Below, piece by piece: positions 22,183-31,745 of a DNA stretch of 64,000 nucleotides. How positions within the stretch are numbered: the first letter of the stretch is position 1; each line of letters starts with the position of its first letter. The notes under the pieces are model-generated. The model was not told the origin of the DNA and made no database searches. It worked only from the letters and a program-made list of their open reading frames with translations. The DNA lies in the NCBI GenBank assembly GCA_006503535.1, contig QYRS01000016.1, positions 62,001 to 126,000 of the forward strand, in the 5' to 3' direction. The position numbers and the translations under genes are program-made. The DNA comes from Arthrinium phaeospermum. Lineage: Eukaryota; Ascomycota; Sordariomycetes; Amphisphaeriales; Apiosporaceae.

Positions 22183-22737
22183 TCAACGACCCCCTCCCAT
22201 AAACGCAATCCCCTCCTCGAGAACCTTGCGCTCATCCGGGAACGTCACCGTCCGGAGCGCCTCCCCGGGCTCAAAGAACTGAGGCGTGAACCTCTCCTCC
22301 TCGCCCCCCGTAATCTTCTCGTCGGCGACGGCCAGGAACCAGTAGATGAGCTTCAGGTACCCGCCGTCCCGCTTGACGCGGTGCGTGACCATGAAGCTTT
22401 CCGTAAAGGTGCGGTGCAGGCGCGGCCCGGCGCCGCCGCCGCCGTCGGGGTCCGCGGCCGTCGGGGCGCGCGTCGCCATGGTCAGCGGCTGCAGGTGGCA
22501 GGCGTAGCCCGTCTCCTCCTCGACCTCGCGCAGGGCGGCGGCGTACCGGTGCTCGCCGCAGTTGCGCCGGCCCTTGGGCAGGACCCATTCGGGTGTATTC
22601 TGCTGCGGCTTGTTGCTGTCGGCGTGGGCGTGGCGGAGGAGGAGGCAGACTTTTTCTTTGGAGGAGTCGAAGAGGACGGCGCCGCAGCTTTCGGCGTACT
22701 CGGCGCAGTTGTAGACTTTGGAGGAGGAGGATGCCAT
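22183..22737 (-). CDS. Nudix hydrolase
   Basis: Nudix enzymes cleave nucleoside diphosphates linked to another moiety, or diphosphoinositol phosphates. Single exon, 184 aa. A complete Nudix box is visible: GRRNCGEHRYAAALREVEEE followed by TGY, matching Gx5Ex7REUxEExGU with all metal-binding glutamates. It follows the usual WVLPKG strand. The early AESCGAVLFDSSKEKVCLLL is the first beta-strand pair. The N-terminal MASSSSKVYN and a Gly-rich insert (~residues 97-105) are unremarkable. Among fungal homologues, diadenosine/diphosphoinositol polyphosphate hydrolases (Aps1/DIPP type) are the closest by feel, but I cannot fix the substrate. Confidence 0.92.
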   Translation of the reverse strand: MASSSSKVYNCAEYAESCGAVLFDSSKEKVCLLLRHAHADSNKPQQNTPEWVLPKGRRNCGEHRYAAALREVEEETGYACHLQPLTMATRAPTAADPDGGGGAGPRLHRTFTESFMVTHRVKRDGGYLKLIYWFLAVADEKITGGEEERFTPQFFEPGEALRTVTFPDERKVLEEGIAFMGGGR

Positions 22738-23278
22738 GGTGACTATGGTGGACTGGGTGTGCGGATTGGTGTGGGTATGGCAAGACGCAGATGCGATTAT
22801 CTTGTGCGGTGCGGGAAGGGTGTGATCAGTAGGAGATCAGGCTTGGTTTCGTGAACAAATAATACCGCCGTTGCTAGCTTGTCTTGTATACGAAGAACCG
22901 TTTGCCAAAGGATTATTGCAAAATCACCCTGGGTTAAATAGGATAAACCTTTGAAAAAAGAAAAGAAAAAGCAGAAAAGAAACAAGTATCGGAGTTTCCA
23001 TGGTTTAGCTTTGGGGTGACAGTGGCTCTAGACGTTTTGGCTTCATAGACGTGTATAAACTTCGTCAATTCCAGGCACCACTTTCACTTTGCAGCGTGGA
23101 TGATCCACTTATGTCAGCGTATAGTCCGATTACCTGGCTGGACTCGTTGCTCTATCCAAGTGGTTTCATGAGAGTGAATGTCTCAGCAATTCGGTGGGTA
23201 CTCTAACTGACCAGCTGACAACGCACAACAGCTATCTCAGCCACAGTTCCCATCAGGATAAGTCGAGCGTCAGCGTGT
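22738..23278. other. Intergenic (promoter of Nudix gene, 3' of AKR gene)
   Basis: 541 bp with no coding signal seen. An A-rich stretch lies near 22953-22985. Confidence 0.5.
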
Positions 23279-24530
23279 TCAAAGAATGCCACCGCGTGTC
23301 TCTTTTACGGCTGCCCACAAGCCCTCAGCCAACGAAACCACAACATCCGGCAGTGGCCCCTTGCGGATGAAGCCAACCGTCTCGACGGCCTGTTCCAGCC
23401 TGCTCGCCCCAATGATGATGCCATCGTTCTCTCCAAGAGACGAATGGTACCTATATTCTCAAAGTTGGTATCATAACTCTTCCAGGGAATATATGAGACT
23501 GCTACTTACGCAATCCATCTATACGCCACCTCAGTTGAACTGAGCCCATGAGCCTTGACTCCGGCGTCAAACGTCTTCATGGCACCCGCCAGGTCCTCAC
23601 TGCCGAACATCTGGCATACAAAAGGGCCGAACGGGTGATCGTCCCCGAAACGGGTTCCGGCGTGGTCATTGTTGATGAGCTTGCCGGTTAGAAATCCGGC
23701 TGCCAAGGATCTGTTTCTTCTTGTTAGAAGTGGCAACACAGCAGCATCTGGTAGGGGGGCTTGCTGAAAGCCATTGAACACCATGTTATGGGTACGCAGC
23801 AGCGGCAGAAGCGTCCCCTCCATGCCCCGCGTGATCAGGTTGTACGGCCCTTGGTAGCAGACAGGCTTGGTCCATCCGTGTTGGTCGCACAGCTGCAACA
23901 TCTTCTCCAACGAGGCCGGGGGCACGTTGGAAACTCCCCACTTTGTTCCACGACACATAGGATCAGTCTCAAATTCTGTAATACAAGTGTGAACTAGACT
24001 CACGGCTTTGCAGTGCCCCTGAGAGACCTGCTCGTGGAAACCCAGGACCTGCTCTTCAAGGGGTGTTGCAGGGTCTGCACGGTGAATATGGAGTATGTTC
24101 ACCTGCCCACGGAAACAGTCAGTTATCGCATCCAAAAGAAAGCGGAAGGGGGCGCTGCGAAACGAAGGCCACTCACACCCTCTGGCCGCCGCAGACGCTG
24201 GAGGCTGGCGGCGACCGACGCCTCAATGGCCTCCTTTGTCAAGTCGCCGCTGCCATCGTTGCGAACGTCCGTCATGATCTTGGTGTCGATCAGAAACGCG
24301 TCGCCGCTGACCGTATTTTTTACGTCGCCCAAAAGCTCCTCTGCTTGACCCGGGTTGTTGGGCGGGTAGCGGGCTGCCGCGTCTAGCCGGGTGACGCCCA
24401 GGTCCCGGAGAGTCTTGAGGAGCGTGCCGACGGCTTCGGCATCTTGCCATGCCGAGTTGGGGAACCCGAACGAGGCCGTTCCGAATATGATCTGTGGATG
24501 CGCCATTGGAGTTGGTGTTCCAAAGGCCAT
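23279..24530 (-). CDS. Aldo/keto reductase (AKR7-like)
   Basis: NADPH-dependent reduction of aldehydes or ketones, cytosolic. Exons 24530-24177, 24102-24004, 23940-23765, 23710-23510 and 23450-23279 give 333 aa, normal for the family. The catalytic tetrad can be placed: Asp and Tyr in TRLDAAARYPPNN, Lys in FLIDTK, His in NILHIHR. WGVSNVPP, CYQGPYNLI and GFLTGK follow in the expected order, and GIIIGASRLEQ is the NADPH-binding end. Intron 3 (23764-23711) needs a GC..AG border (GCAAGC donor). Without it an insert disrupts the strand before AAGFLTGK; with it spacing and frame match the family. The start may be the second ATG at 24506 (MAHPQIIFG). It resembles the so-called aflatoxin B1 aldehyde reductase group; the substrate is unknown. 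Confidence 0.9.
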
Positions 24531-25017
24531 CCAGTATCAATGCGGAGATTTTGGTGTTGTAGAAAGCAAGTGTTGTTGGTTGTTGAAACGAAACTGTGAT
24601 CAGGGGCCCAAACAGACTGTGGTAGCTTCTTCCGAAAGCCTGGGTCAGATATGACCCGGTTGGATCGCCCAGTATTTTGTCGTATGACTGGAGGAACCGA
24701 AAGCGGAAAAGTACCCATCGATAAACCAACAAGCCAATCAGTGAGATTCTAGCCAAGCAAGGGATGGTGCACACATCGCACCGAGCTGTCGGATTCGATT
24801 TCTAAGCAGCTTCTCACTAGCCACTAAGCACACAAATATTGTACAAGCATTAAATTGCTCAAGAGTATGTTATAGAATATGTGTTTTTAATATATAACAA
24901 TGCGTAAATGGCCAATATCGCCCCTCTAACACAATCCCGGTAGTAAAGTAATTATACTATACACCAAGCCCTAGAGATAGACGTTTAATTATATAGGATA
25001 ATATCCCCTTGACTGTC
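24531..25017. other. Intergenic, partly AT-rich
   Basis: 487 bp. The part from about 24790 to 25010 is markedly AT-rich compared with its neighbours (many TATA and TTAAT words) and holds no gene. It could be a decayed or RIP-mutated repeat, or the 3' flank of the GH17 gene. Confidence 0.5.
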
Positions 25018-26017
25018 TCAGCACGTCAGATCAAAGTACGGCGTACTGCTCCCCAGCGGCGTGACAGCGAACGAGATGTCCGTCTGCGCCGTGTTCGCGT
25101 CCTTCAGGGTGTACCAGAAGGTGTTGCGAGACCCGAAGAGCGGGCAGCCGACCTCGCGCCAGTAGCGGCGGGCGTTGTCGAGATTCGCGACGGCGGCTCC
25201 GGAGTTGGGTCCGACTGTGTTGGCCCAAGATGTCAGCTTTCTTTATTTGCAGGCAAAGAAAGGGAAGATTGGACGACTCACCATGCGGCCACCCCGTCTC
25301 CGTGACCCAGACCTCCTTCCCGCTCGACACGCTCTCCGTCTGCGCCAAAGCCGACCAGAAGTTGTCGGCCGCCTGGTCGATCGAGTTGGGCCGCGTGTTC
25401 TCAAAGTAAGGAAACGAGTTATGGCCCAGGAAGTTGACCGAGTCCGCGACCCCGCGGTTCTCGGGCAAGACCCACGCCGTCCAGGTATCGACGTGGCCCA
25501 CGGGCTTGGACTCCAGCGGCGTCCCGCGCACCCAGTCGCGCAACCAGCCGATGTACCCCTCGATCTCGGCGCCCGTCGCGCCCGCCCCGGCGTTGTTGGC
25601 GACGCCCTGGGGGCTGCTCCGGTACAGATCCTCGGACCCGACGCTGATGCCCACGATGCGGTCGGCGAGAGGCCCGCCCAGCTGCTCCACCCCCCTTAAC
25701 AAGGCGTTCAGCTCGTTCTCGTACGAGGGCCGGCCCGCGCTCGCCCAGAGCCCCACCAGGATTGAGGTTTGGGTGTCGACGGCGGCGCGGAAGGCGGCGA
25801 TGGGGTCCGCGGCCGTACCGCACTGCACCGAGGTGTAGAGGCGGGCCGCCGCGAAACCGGAGGTGCCCGCGAGGTTCTTGGCTTCGGTGAAGAAGCGGAC
25901 GAAGTCGTCGTAGCCCCGGCACGAGCCGTCGTTGTTGGTGGAGCCGTAGTTGAAGCCCTTGAGCTGGGCCGAGGCGAGGGACGCCAGGGCGAGTAATGGA
26001 GCTGTATTGGACCACAT
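25018..26017 (-). CDS. Secreted GH17 glucan endo-1,3-beta-glucosidase
   Basis: GH17 enzymes hydrolyse or remodel beta-1,3-glucan in the fungal wall. Exons 26017-25282 and 25214-25018 give 310 aa. The N-terminal signal peptide is MWSNTAPLLALASLASA, with cleavage likely before QLKGFNYGS. The acid/base glutamate sits in VGISVGSEDLY and the nucleophile in EVWVTETGWP, both as expected. Cysteines (SCRGYDD, VQCGTAA, GCPLFG and the final LTC) fit the usual disulphides. There is no Ser/Thr-rich tail and no GPI signal, so the protein is probably soluble in wall or medium, like Scw4/Scw10 or Bgl2 relatives. The intron cuts just after the nucleophile strand (25281-25215). Confidence 0.94.
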
Positions 26018-26510
26018 GATTTCCTTGGGGTATTACTTGTTAAGGTCTTGGGAAAGGGTTGCAAACATTCAAGGTATTGCGGGGAATTGATAAGAGGATG
26101 TCGATCAAAAGATTTCAGATTGCACGTCGTAAAGCGGCCGCTTCGATAATTAAACAAAAACAAATGCTTATACGTAGGTTCAATACTCCCAATCCCGGAT
26201 TCCCGGCCCGTTGCATGTCGCACTCTCTCGTGTCTTGAGTTATGACGTGGGTGAGGCTCGTATTGTCTTAGAGCCAAGACTGCGGTGCTACGCACAGCGC
26301 GCCCCTATTGGACCGCCGAGTGGGATCAGCGCGCTCTAGCTGAAAGGCCAAGCTGCAAGCGCTACACCCGAACTGCGACGCTCTACGACGTCAGCTTGGC
26401 AATGGATACGGGATTTCCTTTCCGCTCTCTTCCGAAGCGCGGCAACTATCGTCAAGTTGAGGCCCCCCTCCTGTTGAGACCGACCCACCTCTTCTACTGC
26501 GGTGCACTTT
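26018..26510. other. Intergenic (promoter of GH17 gene, 3' end of cyclase gene)
   Basis: 493 bp with no coding signal. The cyclase gene ends here with an exon at 26619-26511 (TAG at 26513-26511). Confidence 0.5.
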
Positions 26511-28860
26511 CTAGAGGAGGACGCCATATTGCTTCCTAAGCTTGGGTATATATTTCGCATTGTACATTCCCAAGGCCATGACGGTGAAGTAGAGCTTGTA
26601 GTTTGGGTATCCGATCATGCTGCAAAATGTACGCGATCGTTAGCAAGCAACCATGATAAAAACAAAAACACTTTGATGTCTTCATACCAGGTCTGATTAA
26701 ACACTCCTTCGATGCCTTCCTGCAACCACTCGCCATTGGGTTGTTGTCGACCTCGGATGAGCTGTAGCATTCATTGTCATTCAGTATCACTTCCCTTAAA
26801 AGTTCAAGTTCTAGTCTTCGGGGACCTTAACCTACCTCCAACCCCCGCTGTACCGGGTCCGGATCCGGATAGCCCGCGTGCATGAGCGCCATGACGGCCC
26901 ACGCGGTATTGACGACCTGGCTCGTCACGTCGTGCTGAATGTACCGCCTCTCGTTGCAGGACGAATGATGCTCACCCCAGCCGCCATCGTCACGTTGCTT
27001 GCCGAGCAGGAAGTGGCACGCCCTGTGCACGCCCTCGTCGTCGCCGTACTGCCGCCCCGCCGCCGCGAGGCCCTGGACGCCGAAGTAGGTCCCGTACGTG
27101 AAGCAGATGGCCCAGGCGCCGTACCAGCTGCCGTCGGGTCGCTGGCGGGACCGGACGAACGCGACGGCCCGGTCGATGGTTTTTCGGATCTCCCGCGGTC
27201 GGTAGTCGGGGAAGTGCTCCCGGAACCGGGCCAGCGCCGTGAGCACCGCCGTCGTGCACTCGGGGTACGTGCACTCCACCATGATCTTGTCGAAGATCTC
27301 GGCCGGGTTGAGGTGGTGCAGGTACCTGCCGCCGCGGACGCGCTCGTAGCTGGCGTAGCCCCCGTCGGCGTTCTGCATCGTGAGCAGGGTGTCGACGCAG
27401 TCGTACAGGCGGGCGTCCTCGATCACCTTGCCGTAGCCGCAATCCTCCTGCAGCAGGAGGACCGCCTTCAGGCCCTCGGCCGCGCAGTCGGAAACGATGT
27501 AGCCGTTGCTGTGGGTGCTGAAAGGCCAGCCCCCCTTGCGCGGCTGCCGGTGGGGGTCGTCGTCGAGGTCGTCCCGGAACTGGGACGCGTCCAGAAAGTG
27601 CAGCGCGCCCATGAGCCCGTCCACGAAATCCGACTTGTAGGCCAGGCCCGTCTCGGCCGCGGCCTGCACGATGAAGGCCGTGTCCCAGACCTGGACGCCG
27701 TTGGTGCCGCCGCACGTCATGCCGTGCGGACCGAGGCACAGGTAGACCCCGACTTTCTCGCGGTGCCGCCGGACCCGCTCCGAGTCGGGCCCGTCCTCGA
27801 AGTAGGCCGCGGCCATCTGGAAGGCCTTGTTGACGGGGGCGAGGCAGTTGTAGTGGGTGTTGCGCTCCTCGTTCCGCATCAGGCGGGACACCCGGCGGTC
27901 GGCGAGACGGTGGAACCAGCGGGGGCGGAAGTAGTCGAACCAGATCCGGATCAGGGCGAAGCATGCCAGCAGAAAGGGCGAGATCTTGCGCAGGGTGTCC
28001 GACGGGGCGGTGTAGGTGCGTGCTCGGCGGAAGTCGACGGCTCGGTACGGTTCCGTGTAGATCTCCTCCCGGATCTCCGCGAGCAAGGGGTTGAGCGGGA
28101 TGGTGCACCGGTTCGACCACAGGTACGAGGTCGGCAGGTAGACGGCGCGGCACTGCACCCACCAGCGCCACGGGTGGAAGGGAAGCCATTCGGGGAGCAC
28201 CCAGAGATCTGTCGGGATGCAGTTGACGCCCTCCCAATCGTAGAGGTTGAGGCACGCCAGCCAGATCTTACCCCACTGCATGATCCCGGCGGCGCCACCG
28301 TGCGATAGCAGGCACTCGCGGGCTTTGGCGAGCAAGGGGTGATCCTTGCTGTGGCCGAGCAGCCGCAGCATGACGTAGTAGAGCCCCGTCGCGAACACGG
28401 TCGACTTGCCTTCGAGGTGCAAGCCCCAGCCGCCGTCCTCGTTGACGTGGTGCGTAAGGTAGCGCGTCATCTCAATCTTCCACTCATCGGGCACCGGGGT
28501 CTCGGTAATGTACATGGCGAAGATGAGCCCGGGCAACAGGAAGCTCGGGCCGCCGTAGTCGCACGCCCAGTGGCCCTCGGGCAGCTGCAGCCGCGCCAGG
28601 AAGCTGAAGCCTTTGCGCGCGGCATCGTCAAAGAGTGCACCATCTCCTTGCTTGGTGGAGCCATTGGTGGCAGAGACGCCTGGAAACTCATTATCGGAGT
28701 GCTGAGTGAGAGGGAGTCCCAGCAAGTATCTCTCGGCGTCGCTCTGAGGAGATGCCTTGCTATCGGCTTCGCTGAGGTAGGTCCAATGGGAATCGCCGAG
28801 ATCTGTCCGCAACCGCCAGCGCGTCAGGTCGGTTGACGCCGCAAGCTTGTTATTCGTCAT
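26511..28860 (-). CDS. erg7: Oxidosqualene cyclase (lanosterol synthase type)
   Basis: Cyclises 2,3-oxidosqualene to lanosterol or a related triterpene, on ER or lipid-droplet membranes. Exons 28860-26836, 26761-26688 and 26619-26511 give 735 aa, the usual Erg7 size. The N-terminus TDLTRWRLRTDLG matches fungal Erg7. QW repeats are visible (PEGHWACDYGG, EDGGWGLHLEG, NADGGYASYE, PDGSWYGAW, DDGGWGEH, PNGEWLQEG). The catalytic motif reads VSDCAAE (codons near 27476-27491) instead of the common DCTAE; the proton-donating Asp is kept. The C-terminus YPNYKLYFTVMALGMYNAKY comes from the last exon. No squalene-hopene-type DxDD motif. No tailoring P450, transferase or other pathway gene lies next to it, so a housekeeping sterol role is likeliest, but a second specialised cyclase cannot be excluded. 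Confidence 0.88.
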
Positions 28861-29354
28861 GGCGCTTGTAGCTTGTCGGTAGAGAATCTCGCAAGCACAA
28901 ATGAGGTGGAAAAGCTTCTCAAGTCTTATTTGAGATGATTGAACTCGCGGTCCGCGGGAAGATAAATGCCGGCAGGCCGTTGCGGCAGCAGCAACCGGAG
29001 TTACCAGTGCTTCTTGGCTCCGGAGAGATTACGAGTTCTTTTGGGGTGGCTACCAGTTTTGTTACCCTGCTCCAACCCCAGGATAGAACAATTTATTGGT
29101 CCCGCTACCACCAGTATCAGAAAAGGTGGAGTGGTGGTGCTGACAGTGAATACAGGGGTGAGATCATCCGAAATTTCCCAGCGGCGCAGTCACTCCGAAT
29201 CACTGGCATCAAGCTCGCTTGGGCCCAAGCTACCTGGTGAACATGCATTTGTTCATCATTAATGAAACAAAAAGAAAAGAATACATATAGAAATCGTGAC
29301 ATCAGTCTGACATCCGTTCACACCAATTATCCCAACACAACAGGAGAGTTATGT
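28861..29354. other. Intergenic (promoter of cyclase gene)
   Basis: 494 bp with no coding signal seen. Confidence 0.5.
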
Positions 29355-31392
29355 TCAAAGTCTGATGCTTCCCACATCGACACCATCCGGCAGAGGGCGT
29401 TGGGGTCGTGCTAGGGTCAGCCTGGAAGCATCCGATCGTTGGGACCTATGAAGGGAACCTGCCAACGCCCTACAGTTTCCGGCACTGACGAAAAGTGTCT
29501 TGACTCTCCGTTCCAGGGGCTGGTCTCGCAGTATTTCCACAAACTTGGTGAGGTGAGGGAGGTTCTCGCGGGAGTCCACCAAGTTGAACCCACAGATGAC
29601 AATGACGAGTCCTGGGTCCATGTGCGAGAGCAGTGTCCGGAGTATGTCCAGGCTTGCTGGGATGGTTTCCAAGTTGCCGTCTAGCTGCCCCATCCTGCTC
29701 TCCGACGAGTCCGGGCTGTTTGGTATGGAGGACGGCACGATGCTAATCAGTATCAGTTGGCCTATGATGGAATAAATCATCGAGATGATGCCGGCACTCT
29801 TTACAGATCCGAGTTGTGCTTCGAACGAATAAGCGGTCTTCGCGAAAAAGCTGATACAGTTGATCCCAACTTCTTCAGTGGCGGACTGGATTCTGACGCC
29901 AATGCTAGAAAGCGCCTGGTCGAACGGTCCGTCTGCGGGCCCCTCTACCCAGAGAATATCAGATTTGGGTGTTTGAAGCCACTGCTGAATATCGATAGCA
30001 ACTTCGTTGGGGATCGTCGAGATGTTACTCGGATCCCTGGAAGCAGCACTACTCGGGCTGATTATAAAGGGAGCCAGTGCCGGAAGCCATTTTTCCAACT
30101 CAGTTCGTGTTGTACAGGAGGCGTCTATGCCAAATTAGTTTAAGATCCCGACAGAGAACTTTCCATAGCAGGATACCTTGACTGGGCCCAACATCCTCGG
30201 TCTCTTTCATTTTACCTTCTAGCAGGAACTCGCTTGCTCGAAGAACGCTAAACTCTAGCGGGGTCTCAGTATGTACACCAAGTATATGGAATCAACCAGA
30301 GATACTCACGATGTTGGGCGTTCGCCTTGAGCGTTTCACTCATCTGAGCTCCGACAACCTGTGCGAGCCTTTCGAACCGGGCATCCAGCCCTCTGTCGAT
30401 GTGCTTCTTGATCTCGTTGAAGCCTGTCCTCTGCTCCGAGTGCATATCCTGGACCAGGCGATCATTCATGAGGCTCATCTCGTCGCGCACACGCTGGACC
30501 AGGCCTTGAATGGTCTTGACTCGTTGTTGCACATTCTTGTCGTAGAAGTGGTTGTCGAACGCCTTCTTGAACCGATTCCACGCGGAACTGTACCACTTCA
30601 TGCTGTAGCAAAGGAATGCGAATACTTCCTTGTACAGTAAGACCACAAGTCGTTTCATCTCGGCTGAGTTGCAGAGTTGTGTCCCTCTGCGGACGAAGTT
30701 GATATCCCTACTTATGTCTTGGAGAGCTTGCGAGAACCCATCTGCCATTGCTTCGTGATTGACGGAGGCCTGATTTGTCATGCATTAGTTTAGATACAAT
30801 CTTTAGATAACTCAAGGTCGGAGTGCTCGCCTTTACCACAGTGGTAATGATTCCAGTAATGAGGCTGATGTACTTATCGCCATCGGGTACCACACTGAAC
30901 AGGTATTTGTGTGAATCCATGGTCTCGAGGAACGAGAAGAACTTTGCCTTTGCTCTTCCAAATCCTTTTTCGCTCTTCTTAGCCCACTTGACCTGCGCGT
31001 CGTGGACGGCAGTCCATAGAGTCTGGACTGACGGGACCGCCTCATTCTCAGAGCCTCCCAGATCTCCGATATCCAGTTTGAGGGTTCGCCAGAGTTGACT
31101 GGCAGCTTTCGCCTCCGATTGGAGGACCTCAACATCTGGATCGCTACGATCCAAACAACCTTGTTAGTTATATATCTGTGCATTAGAGTAAATTTAGCAC
31201 TACTCACCCCTCAGGTGTCTCGAACCGAAGCCAGTCCTTCCAAATCGACGGCCGGAGCTCGGCTGCTTGGAGGTCTGCCTCGTGCGCAGACATAGCCTGC
31301 TCAAGTGTGTTTTGAGGCGTTTTGCTTGTGACCTCGTTCGAGTATTTTCTTACGATGCGTGTTACTGATGGTTCATATCTGTCGTACTCCAT
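29355..31392 (-). CDS. DUF7708-like protein with degenerate P-loop-type C-terminal domain
   Basis: Exons 31392-31208, 31143 to 30837 or 30831, 30769-30310, 30254-30177 and 30124-29355 give about 600 aa. The N-terminal half (KSEKGFGRAKAKFFSFLETMD, DGDKYISLITGIITTV, ASVNHEAM, a long coiled region) matches the DUF7708-type module found before NACHT or similar domains in many fungal STAND-like proteins. The C-terminal half begins at the place of a P-loop (DILWVEGPADGPFDQAL) but has no GxxxxGK[ST]; a later strand LVIVICGFNLVDS sits where Walker B would be. Related fungal proteins also lack Walker A here. The intron 2 donor is ambiguous: GTAAAG at 30836 or GCGAGC at 30830, both in phase. Divergent from the AAA gene across 353 bp. 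No ankyrin, WD40 or TPR repeats. Function unknown. Confidence 0.75.
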
Positions 31393-31745
31393 TGCGATCT
31401 TGGCACTTCGTCCTCAAGATTTTTTGGCCATTGCAGCAGCGTCAGAACAAGGCGGCCTTGTGCGTTTTGCGTACTCGGCGTAATCGGCTGAGCACAGTGT
31501 CACATTCAAAACGAGCCCCGTCGGAGTATCTCCCCGTGTCGAGTGCCGATTTAACCGAGTCCAGCTGCTGACCACCATCAAGCAAGCCCACCAATAAGAA
31601 GAGTATCGGTCGGGCAGCACCCGAGGCGGGGTCAAACGCGTCACTTTCCTCAGCCGTAGACCATGGTCAACAGGCCGGGATTGAAACTCGACGAAATGCT
31701 TCGATTGTTCCAGAAACGTACTCCTTCCAGATTATAACAGGTAAT
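31393..31745. promoter_or_regulatory. Divergent promoter between DUF7708-like and AAA genes
   Basis: A 353-bp head-to-head spacer, short enough that the two genes probably share control elements. No specific site recognised. Confidence 0.5.

Noticed and set aside
26878..28308. 476-aa open frame on the + strand
   Set aside because: Antisense of the oxidosqualene cyclase. Composition is Val/Arg/Gly-rich as expected for a GC-rich shadow frame; no domain.
23279..28860. Terpenoid biosynthetic gene cluster around the cyclase (AKR, GH17, cyclase)
   Set aside because: No P450, acyl- or glycosyl-transferase or regulator next to the cyclase; GH17 is a wall enzyme; the only P450 is 20 kb away and paired with a transporter.
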